Positions 38,006 to 46,418 of a stretch of DNA of 64,000 nt are shown here, one piece after another. This DNA is from Methylophilus sp. 13. Lineage in GTDB: Bacteria; Pseudomonadota; Gammaproteobacteria; Burkholderiales; Methylophilaceae. Numbering within the stretch: position 1 is the stretch's first letter; the number at the start of each line of letters is the position of its first letter. Made by a program: the position numbers and the translations under genes. The stretch covers positions 186,001-250,000 of the forward strand of contig NZ_JADKYR010000004.1 of the NCBI RefSeq assembly GCF_015354335.1, read 5' to 3'. The notes below the pieces were generated by a model, which was not told the origin of the DNA, ran no database searches, and saw only the letters and a program-made list of their open reading frames with translations.

Positions 38006-38032
38006 AAAACCCACGCATCGCGTGGGTTTTTT
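38006..38032 (+). terminator. Intrinsic terminator after the zinc-finger gene
   Basis: ACCCACGC ATC GCGTGGGT followed by a T-run; it ends the ilvE transcript. Confidence 0.93.
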
Positions 38033-38204
38033 GTTGGTGGGGTTGTTGCGTAGTTTAGAAGTTTTAGGAAAGTCATTTGGTATTTCTGCGACATTCCGCG
38101 GAGGCTGGAATCCAGGCGAGGCGAAGGGTTGGTTTGGCTGTAATAAAAGAGCAAACGTTGCATATGTTGGAAGTACAAATGGATATTTCTTTGGATAGTC
38201 ATAC

Positions 38205-38865
38205 TTCTATTTCGCCTGTAGGCGAGTTACTTTTCTTTGCTTGCCCAAAGATAAAGTAACCAAAAGAAAGTGCACCCCAGCTTCCGCTTGTTTCCTGTGT
38301 TGCTCGGTTTAGGACTTTCGTCCGTTGCTTTGCCGGACTTAGGCATAAGCGCTCGCAGAACTCATCCTAGCGGCCTGCACAAAACGCAGGCCACCGCGGG
38401 ATTCGAACAGCCGCTCGCTTAATCTTATTTTGTCTGCGCTACTCGGCGCGGCAGATGGGGACCCCGAACACCATGCGAGCGCAACCGTCATTTGTTTCAA
38501 CAAAAGAATTGGAGATTAAAACTGTCCAAACTTCAACGATGCAACTTTGGCGAGATAAATCCCATTCCATCACGCTGAGTAGCGGAGACAAAGTAAGAAA
38601 CAAGGGAGCGACTGTCTGAGCTCCGCGGCAGCTTGCAGGGTGTGCAGGCTGCTAGGACGAGTTTCGTGACTGCTTACTTTGTTGATAACTAAGACTGTGA
38701 AGCAGTCTGTTACGGCGTAGGCTAACTCGCGTAGCGATGTTAAGCGCAGCGGCCGTAGCCAACAACGCAAGGGAGCCGCAAGGCAGTGATGGCTGGGTGT
38801 CGTCCTCTTTGGTTACTTTCTGGGGGACCAGCACCAGAAAGTGACTCGACGAGAGGCGAAAGAGT
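38205..38865. repeat. Dispersed intergenic element, long copy with inverted hairpin ends
   Basis: This noncoding block fills most of the 946-base gap between the zinc-finger gene and murI. The left end (TATTTCGCC..GGCGAGTTACTTTTC.. AAAGTAACCAAAAG) reappears inverted at the right end (TTGGTTACTTTCTGG..CCAGAAAGTGACTCG..GAGGCGAAAG). Each end can also fold on itself (GTTACTTT with AAAGTAAC). The first 160 bases align well with the short copy at 15391. No credible coding region is seen inside. Confidence 0.75.
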
Positions 38866-38948
38866 AGTCTGTGAATGCGACGAGTTGAAGAGTCTTTTAA
38901 GTGATAAATAAAAAATTACTTTTTTAGGATGTCCCTATTCGTAATCAG

Positions 38949-39731
38949 CTAAACCGAGTTGCTCCACAAGGCTTGCATTACTTGCTGAGTTTCTTCTGTT
39001 CCACTGGTCAAAAACACAAAATCCCCAGCTTCCATAGCTGCATTAAGTATCTGCTTTTGCTCCAGCACCTGATGTAGACGCTTGGCAACAGCTGCCCCGG
39101 TATCAATCAAGGTGACTTCGGGCCCCACAATCTCTTGAATCTGCTTTCTAACAAACGGGTAGTGTGTGCAGCCCAGCACTATGGTGTCTGCGCCTGCAAC
39201 TATGAGCGGTCGGCAGTACTGTTGCAGAAGTGCCAGGGTTTGCGGGGTATCTAGCTGACCTTGTTCTATGCACTCTACCAGTCCCACGCAGGCTTGTGTC
39301 ACGACTTGCACGCCTTGACCGTAATGCTCGAGCAGGGCGGCGAATTGTGCGCTTTTAAGCGTGCCAGTGGTGGCGAGCACGCCGATGATGCCGTTTTTGC
39401 TGGCCGCTGCCGCGGGTTTGACGGCGGGTTCCATGCCGATAATGGGTAGAGTGTAACGCTCGCGCATGGCGCTGATGGCCGCGGCAGTGGCGGTGTTACA
39501 GGCGACGACCAGTGCTTTTGCACCTTGGTCGATGAGGGTGTCGGCGATGGTAAAGCAGCGCTGCTGAATTTCTGTCGTCGTTTTGTTGCCATAAGGCGCA
39601 TGCGCGCTGTCAGCAAAGTAGTAGAAATGCTCGTGTGGCAGTTGGCGGGTTAAGTGTTTGAGGACGGTGAGGCCGCCGACCCCGGAATCCATGACCCCGA
39701 TTGGGGCGTTGACTGCAATCGCTGAGCACAT
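38949..39731 (-). CDS. murI: Glutamate racemase
   Basis: Supplies D-glutamate for peptidoglycan (260 aa). Both catalytic cysteine motifs are present: VVACNTATAAA and VLGCTHYPF, with the start signature IGVMDSGVGGLTVLKHL and YFADSAHAPYG. The ATG lacks a strong ribosome site; other starts do not fit the family better. Divergent from the cobalamin adenosyltransferase. Confidence 0.95.
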   Translation of the reverse strand: MCSAIAVNAPIGVMDSGVGGLTVLKHLTRQLPHEHFYYFADSAHAPYGNKTTTEIQQRCFTIADTLIDQGAKALVVACNTATAAAISAMRERYTLPIIGMEPAVKPAAAASKNGIIGVLATTGTLKSAQFAALLEHYGQGVQVVTQACVGLVECIEQGQLDTPQTLALLQQYCRPLIVAGADTIVLGCTHYPFVRKQIQEIVGPEVTLIDTGAAVAKRLHQVLEQKQILNAAMEAGDFVFLTSGTEETQQVMQALWSNSV

Positions 39732-39793
39732 CGAAATGGCACGGTATGATTTATAATGGCTGGATTATATCGGATTTTATACGGGTGACAGGG

Positions 39794-40345
39794 ATGGCCA
39801 ACCGGCTGAGCAAGATTTACACGCGTACCGGCGATAGCGGTACGACCGGGCTGGGCGACGGCACGCGCGTCGCAAAGTCTGATCTGCGCGTGGAAGCCAT
39901 GGGTGACGTGGATGAGCTGAATGCGGTGTTAGGCATGTTGCTGGTTGAAACCTTGCCTGAGGATGTGCGTGACAGTCTGCTGGCGATACAGCATGACTTG
40001 TTCGATCTGGGCGGTGAATTGTGTATGCCAGGGCATACGTTTATGCAGGCTGGCCGTGTCGCGTTTTTGGAAATGACGCTGGATACCTGGAACGAAGCAT
40101 TGACGCCGTTAAAAGAGTTTATATTACCTGGCGGCAGTCGGGCAGCCGCGGTGTGTCATTTGGCACGCACGGTGTGTCGGCGTGCCGAGCGGGTGTTGCA
40201 TGCCTTGCATGCGCAAGCACCGGTGACGCCCGTGGCCTTGCAATACCTGAACCGTTTGTCCGATTTGCTGTTTGTCCTCTGTCGTACCTTAAACCGGCAT
40301 GCGGGTGTGCCGGATGTCTTGTGGAATAACCAACATAAACTGTAG
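39794..40345 (+). CDS. Cob(I)alamin adenosyltransferase, PduO type
   Basis: Makes adenosylcobalamin from ATP and cob(I)alamin (183 aa). PduO-type motifs: IYTRTGDSGTTGLGDGTRV, DELNAVLGML, FILPGGSRAAAVCHLARTVCRRAER and the ending RLSDLLFVLCRTLN. ATG at 39794 gives the standard N-terminus; a longer frame exists upstream. No cobalamin riboswitch was recognised in the short leader. Confidence 0.93.
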   Translation: MANRLSKIYTRTGDSGTTGLGDGTRVAKSDLRVEAMGDVDELNAVLGMLLVETLPEDVRDSLLAIQHDLFDLGGELCMPGHTFMQAGRVAFLEMTLDTWNEALTPLKEFILPGGSRAAAVCHLARTVCRRAERVLHALHAQAPVTPVALQYLNRLSDLLFVLCRTLNRHAGVPDVLWNNQHKL

Positions 40346-40378
40346 CGCGGCGCAGGCTGACGCTCGAATTGCAAAATA

Positions 40379-41725
40379 ATGATTAAACAATTACTGCAGA
40401 AAGTATTCCGTCGGCGTGCCAGCGCGAATACACACACTCAATTGCCAGCGGCGCAAATCATCCAGGCGGGCAAGCACAAAATCAACCAGAAGCATATTAG
40501 TCAGGCGGCCCTCAAAACTTGCGACCAGCTGCAAAAGGCCGGGTTTCAGGCTTATATCGTCGGCGGCGCAGTGCGCGATTTGCTGCTAGATCATCCGCCC
40601 AAAGACTTTGATGTGGCAACCAATGCCACCCCTGAGCAGGTGCATAAGGTTTTCCGCCGTTCGCGTATTATTGGCCGCCGTTTCCGGCTGGTGCATGTGT
40701 TATGGGGGCATGAGACTATAGAGGTGTCTACCTTTCGCGGGCATCACCTGAGTGAGGGCGATGCTGAAACCAATGACAGTGGCCGTATCATTCGCGATAA
40801 CGTGTTTGGCAGCATAGAAGAGGATGCGGTGCGCCGCGACTTCACCGCCAATGCTTTATATTACGACCCCAAGCGGCAGGAAGTGCTCGATTTTCATAAT
40901 GGGGTGGCCGATATTCGTGCCAAAACCTTGCGTATCATCGGCGACCCGATCAAGCGTTATCAGGAGGACCCGGTGCGTATGTTGCGCGCCGTGCGCTTGT
41001 CAGCCAAACTGGGCTTGAAGTTGGAGCGAGATACCGAGACCCCGATTCGCAAGCTGGCCGATTTACTTGAAGACGTGCCGCCTAGCCGCTTGTTTGATGA
41101 AATGCTTAAGCTGTTCTTGTCCGGGCATGCCATTGAAAGCATCAATGCTTTGCGTGCGCAGCAGTTACATCACGGCTTGTTGCCGTTGCTGGATGTGATA
41201 CTTGAGCAGCCCATGGGCGAGAAGTTTGTCATGCTGGCGCTTAAGAATACCGACGAGCGCATTTCGTCCGGCAAGTCATCCAACCCCAGCTTTTTGTTTG
41301 CAACCTTGTTGTGGCATGAAGTCTTGCTTGCCTGGCAAGAAAACCAGAAGCGTGGCGAACATATGATTCCTGCGCTGCATGAGGCGATGAACGAAGTCAT
41401 CGACAAGCAAGCCGAGAAGATGGCGATTCATAATCGCTATACGACCACCATGAAAGAGATCTGGGCCATGCAGCCGCGCTTTGAACAGCGCTCGGGCAAG
41501 CGGCCATATGCCTTGCTCACGCATCCGCGTTATCGCGCCGGCTATGATTTTCTGCTATTGCGCTGTGCCTCTGGCGAGCTGCCGCAAGAACTCGGTGACT
41601 GGTGGACGCGTTTTGCCGATGCCGGGACAGAAGAGCGTACCGCTATGCTGCTACCGGAAAGCGGACCGAAAAAACGTAGACGCAAGCCACGCAAGAAAAA
41701 ACCGGCGGGTGGAGACCTGGCCTGA
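40379..41725 (+). CDS. pcnB: Poly(A) polymerase I
   Basis: Nucleotidyltransferase that polyadenylates RNA and promotes its decay (448 aa). GGAVRDLLL and DFDVATNATPEQVHKVFRR give the catalytic acidic pair. EEDAVRRDFTANALYY and EDPVRMLRAVRLSAKLG complete the class II signature. A basic tail (KKRRRKPRKKKP) matches the RNA-binding end. A weak ribosome site precedes the ATG. The stop overlaps folK (TGATG), the classic pcnB-folK order. Confidence 0.94.
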   Translation: MIKQLLQKVFRRRASANTHTQLPAAQIIQAGKHKINQKHISQAALKTCDQLQKAGFQAYIVGGAVRDLLLDHPPKDFDVATNATPEQVHKVFRRSRIIGRRFRLVHVLWGHETIEVSTFRGHHLSEGDAETNDSGRIIRDNVFGSIEEDAVRRDFTANALYYDPKRQEVLDFHNGVADIRAKTLRIIGDPIKRYQEDPVRMLRAVRLSAKLGLKLERDTETPIRKLADLLEDVPPSRLFDEMLKLFLSGHAIESINALRAQQLHHGLLPLLDVILEQPMGEKFVMLALKNTDERISSGKSSNPSFLFATLLWHEVLLAWQENQKRGEHMIPALHEAMNEVIDKQAEKMAIHNRYTTTMKEIWAMQPRFEQRSGKRPYALLTHPRYRAGYDFLLLRCASGELPQELGDWWTRFADAGTEERTAMLLPESGPKKRRRKPRKKKPAGGDLA

Positions 41726-42219
41726 TGGCGATTGCCTTGATTGCCCTGGGCGGCAATTTGCAGCAGCCGGAGCGGCAGGTTAGCAAAGCCATTGAGGTGT
41801 TGGCGCATACGCCAGGCTTGGCGCTGCTGCAAGCTTCTAGCCTCTATGCCACCGCCCCTGTGGGGTATGATAACCAGCCAGACTTTATCAATGCCGTGGT
41901 GCAAATGGCGACCGAGATCGAGGCGCCACACCTCATGCAATTGCTGTTGGAGATAGAACAGCAGTTTGGCCGCGAGCGCCCTTTTCCCAATGCGCCACGT
42001 ATTCTGGACCTGGATCTGCTCGATTATGACGGCATGCAGTTGGATACCCCGCTGCTCACCCTGCCGCATCCACGCATGCATATGCGCGGCTTTGTGGTGG
42101 TGCCGCTGGCTGAAATTGTGCCGGACTTTGTGCTGCCATCCGGGCAGAGTGTTGTAGAATGGTTGACAACAAACAAGCACGACGACGTGCGCAAACTGGA
42201 TCCGAATTCAATCCGCTAG
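41725..42219 (+). CDS. folK: 2-amino-4-hydroxy-6-hydroxymethyldihydropteridine pyrophosphokinase
   Basis: Folate pathway kinase (164 aa) that pyrophosphorylates hydroxymethyldihydropterin. It begins IALIALGGNLQQPERQ and has ASSLYATAPVGYDNQPDFINAV, FGRERPFPNAPRILDLDLL and LPHPRMHMRGFVVVPL, matching HPPK motifs. It overlaps pcnB by one base and lies 13 bases before the kinase gene. Confidence 0.95.
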   Translation: MAIALIALGGNLQQPERQVSKAIEVLAHTPGLALLQASSLYATAPVGYDNQPDFINAVVQMATEIEAPHLMQLLLEIEQQFGRERPFPNAPRILDLDLLDYDGMQLDTPLLTLPHPRMHMRGFVVVPLAEIVPDFVLPSGQSVVEWLTTNKHDDVRKLDPNSIR

Positions 42220-42232
42220 ACGAGCAATCTCC

Positions 42233-42871
42233 ATGTTTACCCGCTTTCCTTATGTTGTCATTGAAGGTCCTATTGGCAGTGGCAAAACCACGCTGGCCCG
42301 CATGCTGGCAGACAAGTTTTCGGTAGAGTTACTCTCCGAAAAAGCCGAAGCCAATCCTTTTTTGACCCGCTTTTATCAGGATGCGCAACGCTACGCCTTG
42401 CCTACGCAGCTATTTTTCCTGTTTCAGCGTTCACGGCAGATTGAGGACATGGCGCAGCGTGACATGTTTGGCCAGCCTACGGTGTCTGACTTTTTTCTCG
42501 AAAAAGACCCGCTGTTTGCGCGCCTGAATCTCGATGACGAAGAGTATTCGCTTTACCATCAGATTTACCAACATCTGCAGCTCAAGGCACCCAAGCCTGA
42601 CCTGGTGGTCTATCTGCAAACCCCGGTCGATGCCTTGATGGATCGTATTGAAGAGCGCAATATCAGCTATGAGCAAGACATGCCGCGCGAGTATATTGCG
42701 CGTCTGGCTGAGGCTTACAGTGAATTCTTTCATGCTTATGATGCTTCACCTTTGCTGATCGTCAACAACGAAAAGCTCAATATCATTAAAGACCCGGAAG
42801 CCTTTGATTTGCTGATCGAACGCATAGGCCAGATCAAGAGCAGTCGCGAGTACTTTAATCCTAATTTCTGA
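42233..42871 (+). CDS. Deoxynucleoside kinase (dGK/dAK/dCK family)
   Basis: A 212-aa kinase with the P-loop EGPIGSGKTTLA, a LEKDPLFARLNL lid region and YLQTPVDALMDRIEERN, as in bacterial deoxyadenosine/deoxyguanosine kinases. It phosphorylates salvaged deoxynucleosides. Location between folK and panB is a conserved order in betaproteobacteria. Base specificity cannot be read from the sequence. Confidence 0.88.
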   Translation: MFTRFPYVVIEGPIGSGKTTLARMLADKFSVELLSEKAEANPFLTRFYQDAQRYALPTQLFFLFQRSRQIEDMAQRDMFGQPTVSDFFLEKDPLFARLNLDDEEYSLYHQIYQHLQLKAPKPDLVVYLQTPVDALMDRIEERNISYEQDMPREYIARLAEAYSEFFHAYDASPLLIVNNEKLNIIKDPEAFDLLIERIGQIKSSREYFNPNF

Positions 42872-42931
42872 TGCGGGTCTGCTACGACGCATGTGCTTTT
42901 TGCGGGCAGCCTTTTAAGACGACATAACGAC

Positions 42932-43741
42932 ATGCTGAATACTCTGATCACCAGGGCCAGATCGGGCGAGAAGATTGCCATGCTGACCTGCTATGACGCC
43001 ACCTTTGCCAAGTTGCTGGCATTGGCGGGGGTGGATGTATTGCTGGTCGGGGATTCACTAGGTATGGTGATACAGGGTGGCAGCAATACGCTCGCCGTCA
43101 CCATGCAAGACATGATTTACCATACCCGTATGGTCGCCAGAGGCGCGCCGCATACGGTCATCATGAGTGACATGCCTGCTTGCAGCTATGAGCATGATAG
43201 AGAAACTGCGCTCACCAACGCACAAACCCTACTCGCGGCAGGCGCGCATATTGTCAAAATCGAAGGCGGTGGAGACATGGTCGAAACCGCGCGCTATCTG
43301 ATTGAAAACGGTGTGCCGGTCTGTGCGCACCTTGGCTTTACCCCGCAATCCGTTGAAAAGCTGGGCGGCTATAAAATCCAGGGCAAGACAGAAGAAAGCG
43401 CCCGCGCCATGCTGGCCGATGCGCAAGCGATGGCCGCCGTCGGCGTCAGTATGGTGCTGTTTGAAATGGTGCCCGCCGCTCTGGCGACGCAGATTACGCA
43501 AACGATTCAGGTGCCTACCATAGGCATAGGCGCCGGGGCAGGCTGTAGCGGCCAGGTGCTGGTATTACAAGATTTGTTGGGCATTTATACTGGCCCCGCC
43601 GACAAAGCGCCGCAAGACTACAAAGCGCCCAGGTTTGTGCAAAACTTTTTGCAACAGGGCGGCAGTGTGCAGGGCGCGGTGGAGCGTTATGTGCACGCCG
43701 TAAAGACCGGGTGTTTTCCTGAGGAAAAGCATCGTTATTAA
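42932..43741 (+). CDS. panB: 3-methyl-2-oxobutanoate hydroxymethyltransferase
   Basis: First committed step of pantothenate synthesis, using methylenetetrahydrofolate (269 aa). Motifs: MLTCYDATFAKLLA, LLVGDSLGMVIQG, HIVKIEGGGDMVETA, AHLGFTPQSV and TIGIGAGAGCSGQVLV. ATG at 42932 fits the family start; a GTG 13 codons earlier is not conserved. panC does not follow. Confidence 0.95.
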   Translation: MLNTLITRARSGEKIAMLTCYDATFAKLLALAGVDVLLVGDSLGMVIQGGSNTLAVTMQDMIYHTRMVARGAPHTVIMSDMPACSYEHDRETALTNAQTLLAAGAHIVKIEGGGDMVETARYLIENGVPVCAHLGFTPQSVEKLGGYKIQGKTEESARAMLADAQAMAAVGVSMVLFEMVPAALATQITQTIQVPTIGIGAGAGCSGQVLVLQDLLGIYTGPADKAPQDYKAPRFVQNFLQQGGSVQGAVERYVHAVKTGCFPEEKHRY

Positions 43742-43751
43742 TCTGCGTACC

Positions 43752-44453
43752 ATGAAATTACTTTCCATCGAATCCTCCACCGAAACCCTGTCACTGGCCC
43801 TGCAAACCGAGGCCGGTATGTTGACGTTTGATGAAGTGACCGGTCCAGCGGCTTCTCAGCGCATCTTGCCAGAAATACAACACTTGCTGACCCAGGCCGG
43901 GGTCAAGTTGTCCCAGCTGCATGGGATTGTCTATGGCACGGGCCCGGGCGCGTTTACGGGGGTGCGTGTGGCAGTCGGGGTGACGCAAGGCTTGGCCTTT
44001 GGCGCCAACCTGCCAGTGATTGGTGTCAGTTCGGTGTTGGCCGTGGCAGAGACGGCATGGCAGCAAACGCAGTCCGAGAAGGTGCTGGTGTGCCTGGATG
44101 CACGTATGGGCGAGGTCTATCATGCTGCGTTTATCCGCGAGGCGGATCAGTGGCTGGCGGTGAGTCCGCCGGTGGTGTGCAAGCCACATGAGGTGCCTGC
44201 AATAGCGGGCGACGGTTGGTTGGGGGCGGGCTCGGGGTGGCGGGTGTTTGCCGAGGGCTTGTCCGCGCAATATGCAGGGCAGGTGAGTGAATTTGGCCCT
44301 GAATGTTTGCCTAAAGCCAGTGCCATGCTCGCCTTGGCGCAGCCATTGTTTGTGGCTGGGCAAGGGCAGGCGGCCCATGAGGCGGCCCCTTTGTATGTGC
44401 GCAACCGGGTGGCGTTGACCGCCGCTGAGCGTGCGCAAGGCCAGACCTTGTAA
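43752..44453 (+). CDS. tsaB: tRNA t6A biosynthesis protein TsaB
   Basis: Non-catalytic partner of TsaD in threonylcarbamoyl-adenosine modification of tRNA (233 aa). Opens LLSIESSTETLSLAL and has GTGPGAFTGVRVAVGVTQGLAF and CLDARMGEVYHAAF. rimI starts seven bases after the stop; tsaB-rimI is a common pair. Confidence 0.93.
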   Translation: MKLLSIESSTETLSLALQTEAGMLTFDEVTGPAASQRILPEIQHLLTQAGVKLSQLHGIVYGTGPGAFTGVRVAVGVTQGLAFGANLPVIGVSSVLAVAETAWQQTQSEKVLVCLDARMGEVYHAAFIREADQWLAVSPPVVCKPHEVPAIAGDGWLGAGSGWRVFAEGLSAQYAGQVSEFGPECLPKASAMLALAQPLFVAGQGQAAHEAAPLYVRNRVALTAAERAQGQTL

Positions 44454-44460
44454 GGGCCAT

Positions 44461-44922
44461 ATGAGCGCATTACCACATTCCCAACCCAGTTTCAGGCCGA
44501 TGACAGAGCAGGATCTGTCTGCCGTGATGCGTATCGAACCCACCATTTACAGTCATCCGTGGACCCTGGGCAATTTCAAGGACTCCCTCAATGCCGGCCA
44601 TAGCGCCTGGGTCATGGAGTTGGCGGGCGAGTTGGTCGGCTATGCGCTGGTGATGATGGTGCTGGATGAAGCCCACTTGCTCAACATCAGTGTGGCAAAA
44701 CCGTTTCAGGGGCAGGGTTTGGGGCGTGCGTTGCTGGCGCAGATGATTGCCATCTCTCGCCGCTATCAGGCGGCCAATATGTTTCTTGAGGTGCGGGTCA
44801 GCAATACGTCCGCGATTGCCTTGTATGAGGCGGTGGGGTTTTGTGAAATGGGTATACGCCGTAATTATTATCCGACCAAGAGCGGCCGCGAGGATGCGGT
44901 GCTGATGGGCTTGGCCTTATGA
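44461..44922 (+). CDS. rimI: Ribosomal protein S18 alanine N-acetyltransferase-type GNAT
   Basis: GNAT acetyltransferase (153 aa). It has IEPTIYSHPWTLGNF, the acetyl-CoA loop VAKPFQGQGLGRALL, EVRVSNTSAIALYEAVGF and IRRNYYPTKSGREDAVLMGL, the RimI pattern. ATG at 44461 is preferred; ATG at 44500 is an alternative. It lies next to tsaB, and the following gene may be HolD-like, as in the holD-rimI pair of enterobacteria. Confidence 0.9.
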   Translation: MSALPHSQPSFRPMTEQDLSAVMRIEPTIYSHPWTLGNFKDSLNAGHSAWVMELAGELVGYALVMMVLDEAHLLNISVAKPFQGQGLGRALLAQMIAISRRYQAANMFLEVRVSNTSAIALYEAVGFCEMGIRRNYYPTKSGREDAVLMGLAL

Positions 44923-44932
44923 GCAGGAGGGC

Positions 44933-45694
44933 ATGATGAGCTTGACCCGTGACGATATGCTGCGTGAACTGGAGTTGTTGCCAGCATGGCATGTGCGCAT
45001 GCCGCCAGTGCTGGAGATGGCTGCTGCCATGCCGCAAACAGCGCCTGTGTCTGTGGGCGAGCAAGTGAGCCTGGTCGCAGAAAAAGCGGCCCCTCCAGAT
45101 GTGACAGAGACCGCTCCCGAGTTACCTGTCATTGAGTCGCCAACCTTGATGCCAGTGGCTGCTGCTGGTGAGCCAGAAAATGTTTCCCTGCCCAACTGGC
45201 AGCCCAACGTTGCTGAAGAGGCCCCCATGCACAGCGTGTCGCTTGACGCGCCAGTGCTGGCGCTTGAGGTGGATCACCCTGTAGAGGATATCGCCGCTGA
45301 GACACCAGCCGAGAGCGTTGCAACGCTGATTCAGTCTCCCTGGCTGATCTATTCGACCCGCCCCGTTGACGCCCCCAGCCAGCAATTGCTGCAAAACATC
45401 ATGCAAGCCATGCAGTTACCTGCTGATGAGGTGACCGTGACTCATGAACCGTTGCAACGCGCACAGGTCAGCAGCCGCTTTTGTGTGCTGTTTGGCCTGG
45501 CGGCCGCCAATCAGTTTTTAAATGTCCAACATACCGAGATCGCAGCCGTGCGTGGTCAGTTGCATGCAGTGGGTGACTTGTGGTGTGTGGTGACGCATGA
45601 CTTGGCTGCGATGTTGCAAACACCTGCGCTCAAGCGTGAGGTATGGCAGGACTTGTGCCTGTTACTGGCAAAGAAAAGCGAACTGATGGCTTGA
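44933..45694 (+). CDS. HolD-like / degenerate uracil-DNA glycosylase-like protein
   Basis: A 253-aa protein without a clear family motif. The N-terminus (MLRELELLPAWHVRMP) and C-terminus (PALKREVWQDLCLLLAKK) resemble the psi subunit of DNA polymerase III (HolD). The last 110 residues also follow a family-4 uracil-DNA glycosylase layout (VLFGLAAANQFL, RGQLHAVGDLWCVVTHDLAAML). The GEAPG motif and iron-sulfur cysteines of an active glycosylase are missing. A low-complexity Pro/Ala/Glu linker covers about 35-130. AGGAGG precedes the ATG. The rimI neighbour supports a HolD role; this is inference. Confidence 0.5.
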   Translation: MMSLTRDDMLRELELLPAWHVRMPPVLEMAAAMPQTAPVSVGEQVSLVAEKAAPPDVTETAPELPVIESPTLMPVAAAGEPENVSLPNWQPNVAEEAPMHSVSLDAPVLALEVDHPVEDIAAETPAESVATLIQSPWLIYSTRPVDAPSQQLLQNIMQAMQLPADEVTVTHEPLQRAQVSSRFCVLFGLAAANQFLNVQHTEIAAVRGQLHAVGDLWCVVTHDLAAMLQTPALKREVWQDLCLLLAKKSELMA

Positions 45695-45815
45695 ATAAAC
45701 ACTTCTTTGGCCGCATCTATTGCAGTGTTGTGGAGTGTTTGAATGTGGCTAACCAATCGTGGCAAGCCCGTCACCACCAAATATTTTTAAGTGATTGAAG
45801 ACTGGAGTCTCAAAT

Positions 45816-46412
45816 ATGCGCCGTTTATTCACTCTGTTGTTGCTGACTGCGACACTTAGCCTGTCTGGGTGTGGCTATAACCAGTTCCAAAGCCTGGATG
45901 AAGAAACCAAAGCCAATTGGTCTGAAGTGCTCAACCAGTACCAGCGCCGGGCCGATCTGGTGCCTAATCTGGTTTCGACAGTCAAAGGCTATGCCAGCCA
46001 CGAAGAAAAAGTACTGACTGAGGTGACCGAGGCGCGCGCCAAAGTTGGCAGCATGCAAGTGACGCCAGAGCTGCTGAATGATCCTGAGGCGTTTGCCAAG
46101 TTTCAGGCGGCGCAAGGTCAATTGACCAGTGCCTTGTCACGCTTGATGGTGGTGTCAGAAAACTACCCTAACCTGAAGGCAGATGCCAGTTTCAGGGACT
46201 TGCAGGCGCAGTTGGAAGGCACAGAGAACCGTGTCACCGTGGCGCGTAACCGTTACATCGAATCCGTGAAGCAATACAACGTCGCCGTACGCAGCTTTCC
46301 AAACAACCTGACCGCCATGATGTTTGGTTATCAGCCCAAGCCCACGTTTACGGTAGAAAACGAAAAAGCCATTTCTAGCGCGCCTAAAGTCGATTTTGGT
46401 GACAGCAAGTAA
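45816..46412 (+). CDS. LemA-family lipoprotein
   Basis: A 198-aa protein with lipobox LSLSGC and the LemA signature VLNQYQRRADLVPNLVSTVKGYASHEEKVL, then a helical bundle and FGYQPKPTF near the end. LemA proteins are membrane-associated and of unclear function; they are regularly followed by TPM-domain genes, as here. ATG at 45816 follows GGAG; a TTG seven codons earlier is not needed. Confidence 0.93.
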   Translation: MRRLFTLLLLTATLSLSGCGYNQFQSLDEETKANWSEVLNQYQRRADLVPNLVSTVKGYASHEEKVLTEVTEARAKVGSMQVTPELLNDPEAFAKFQAAQGQLTSALSRLMVVSENYPNLKADASFRDLQAQLEGTENRVTVARNRYIESVKQYNVAVRSFPNNLTAMMFGYQPKPTFTVENEKAISSAPKVDFGDSK

Positions 46413-46418
46413 CGGCGG

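Noticed and set aside
38570-38834. Short open frames inside the long dispersed element
   Set aside because: No ribosome sites, odd composition and not conserved in the short copy.
38949-40345. Cobalamin riboswitch before the adenosyltransferase gene
   Set aside because: The leader between murI and the gene is only about 60 bases and lacks a B12-box sequence.
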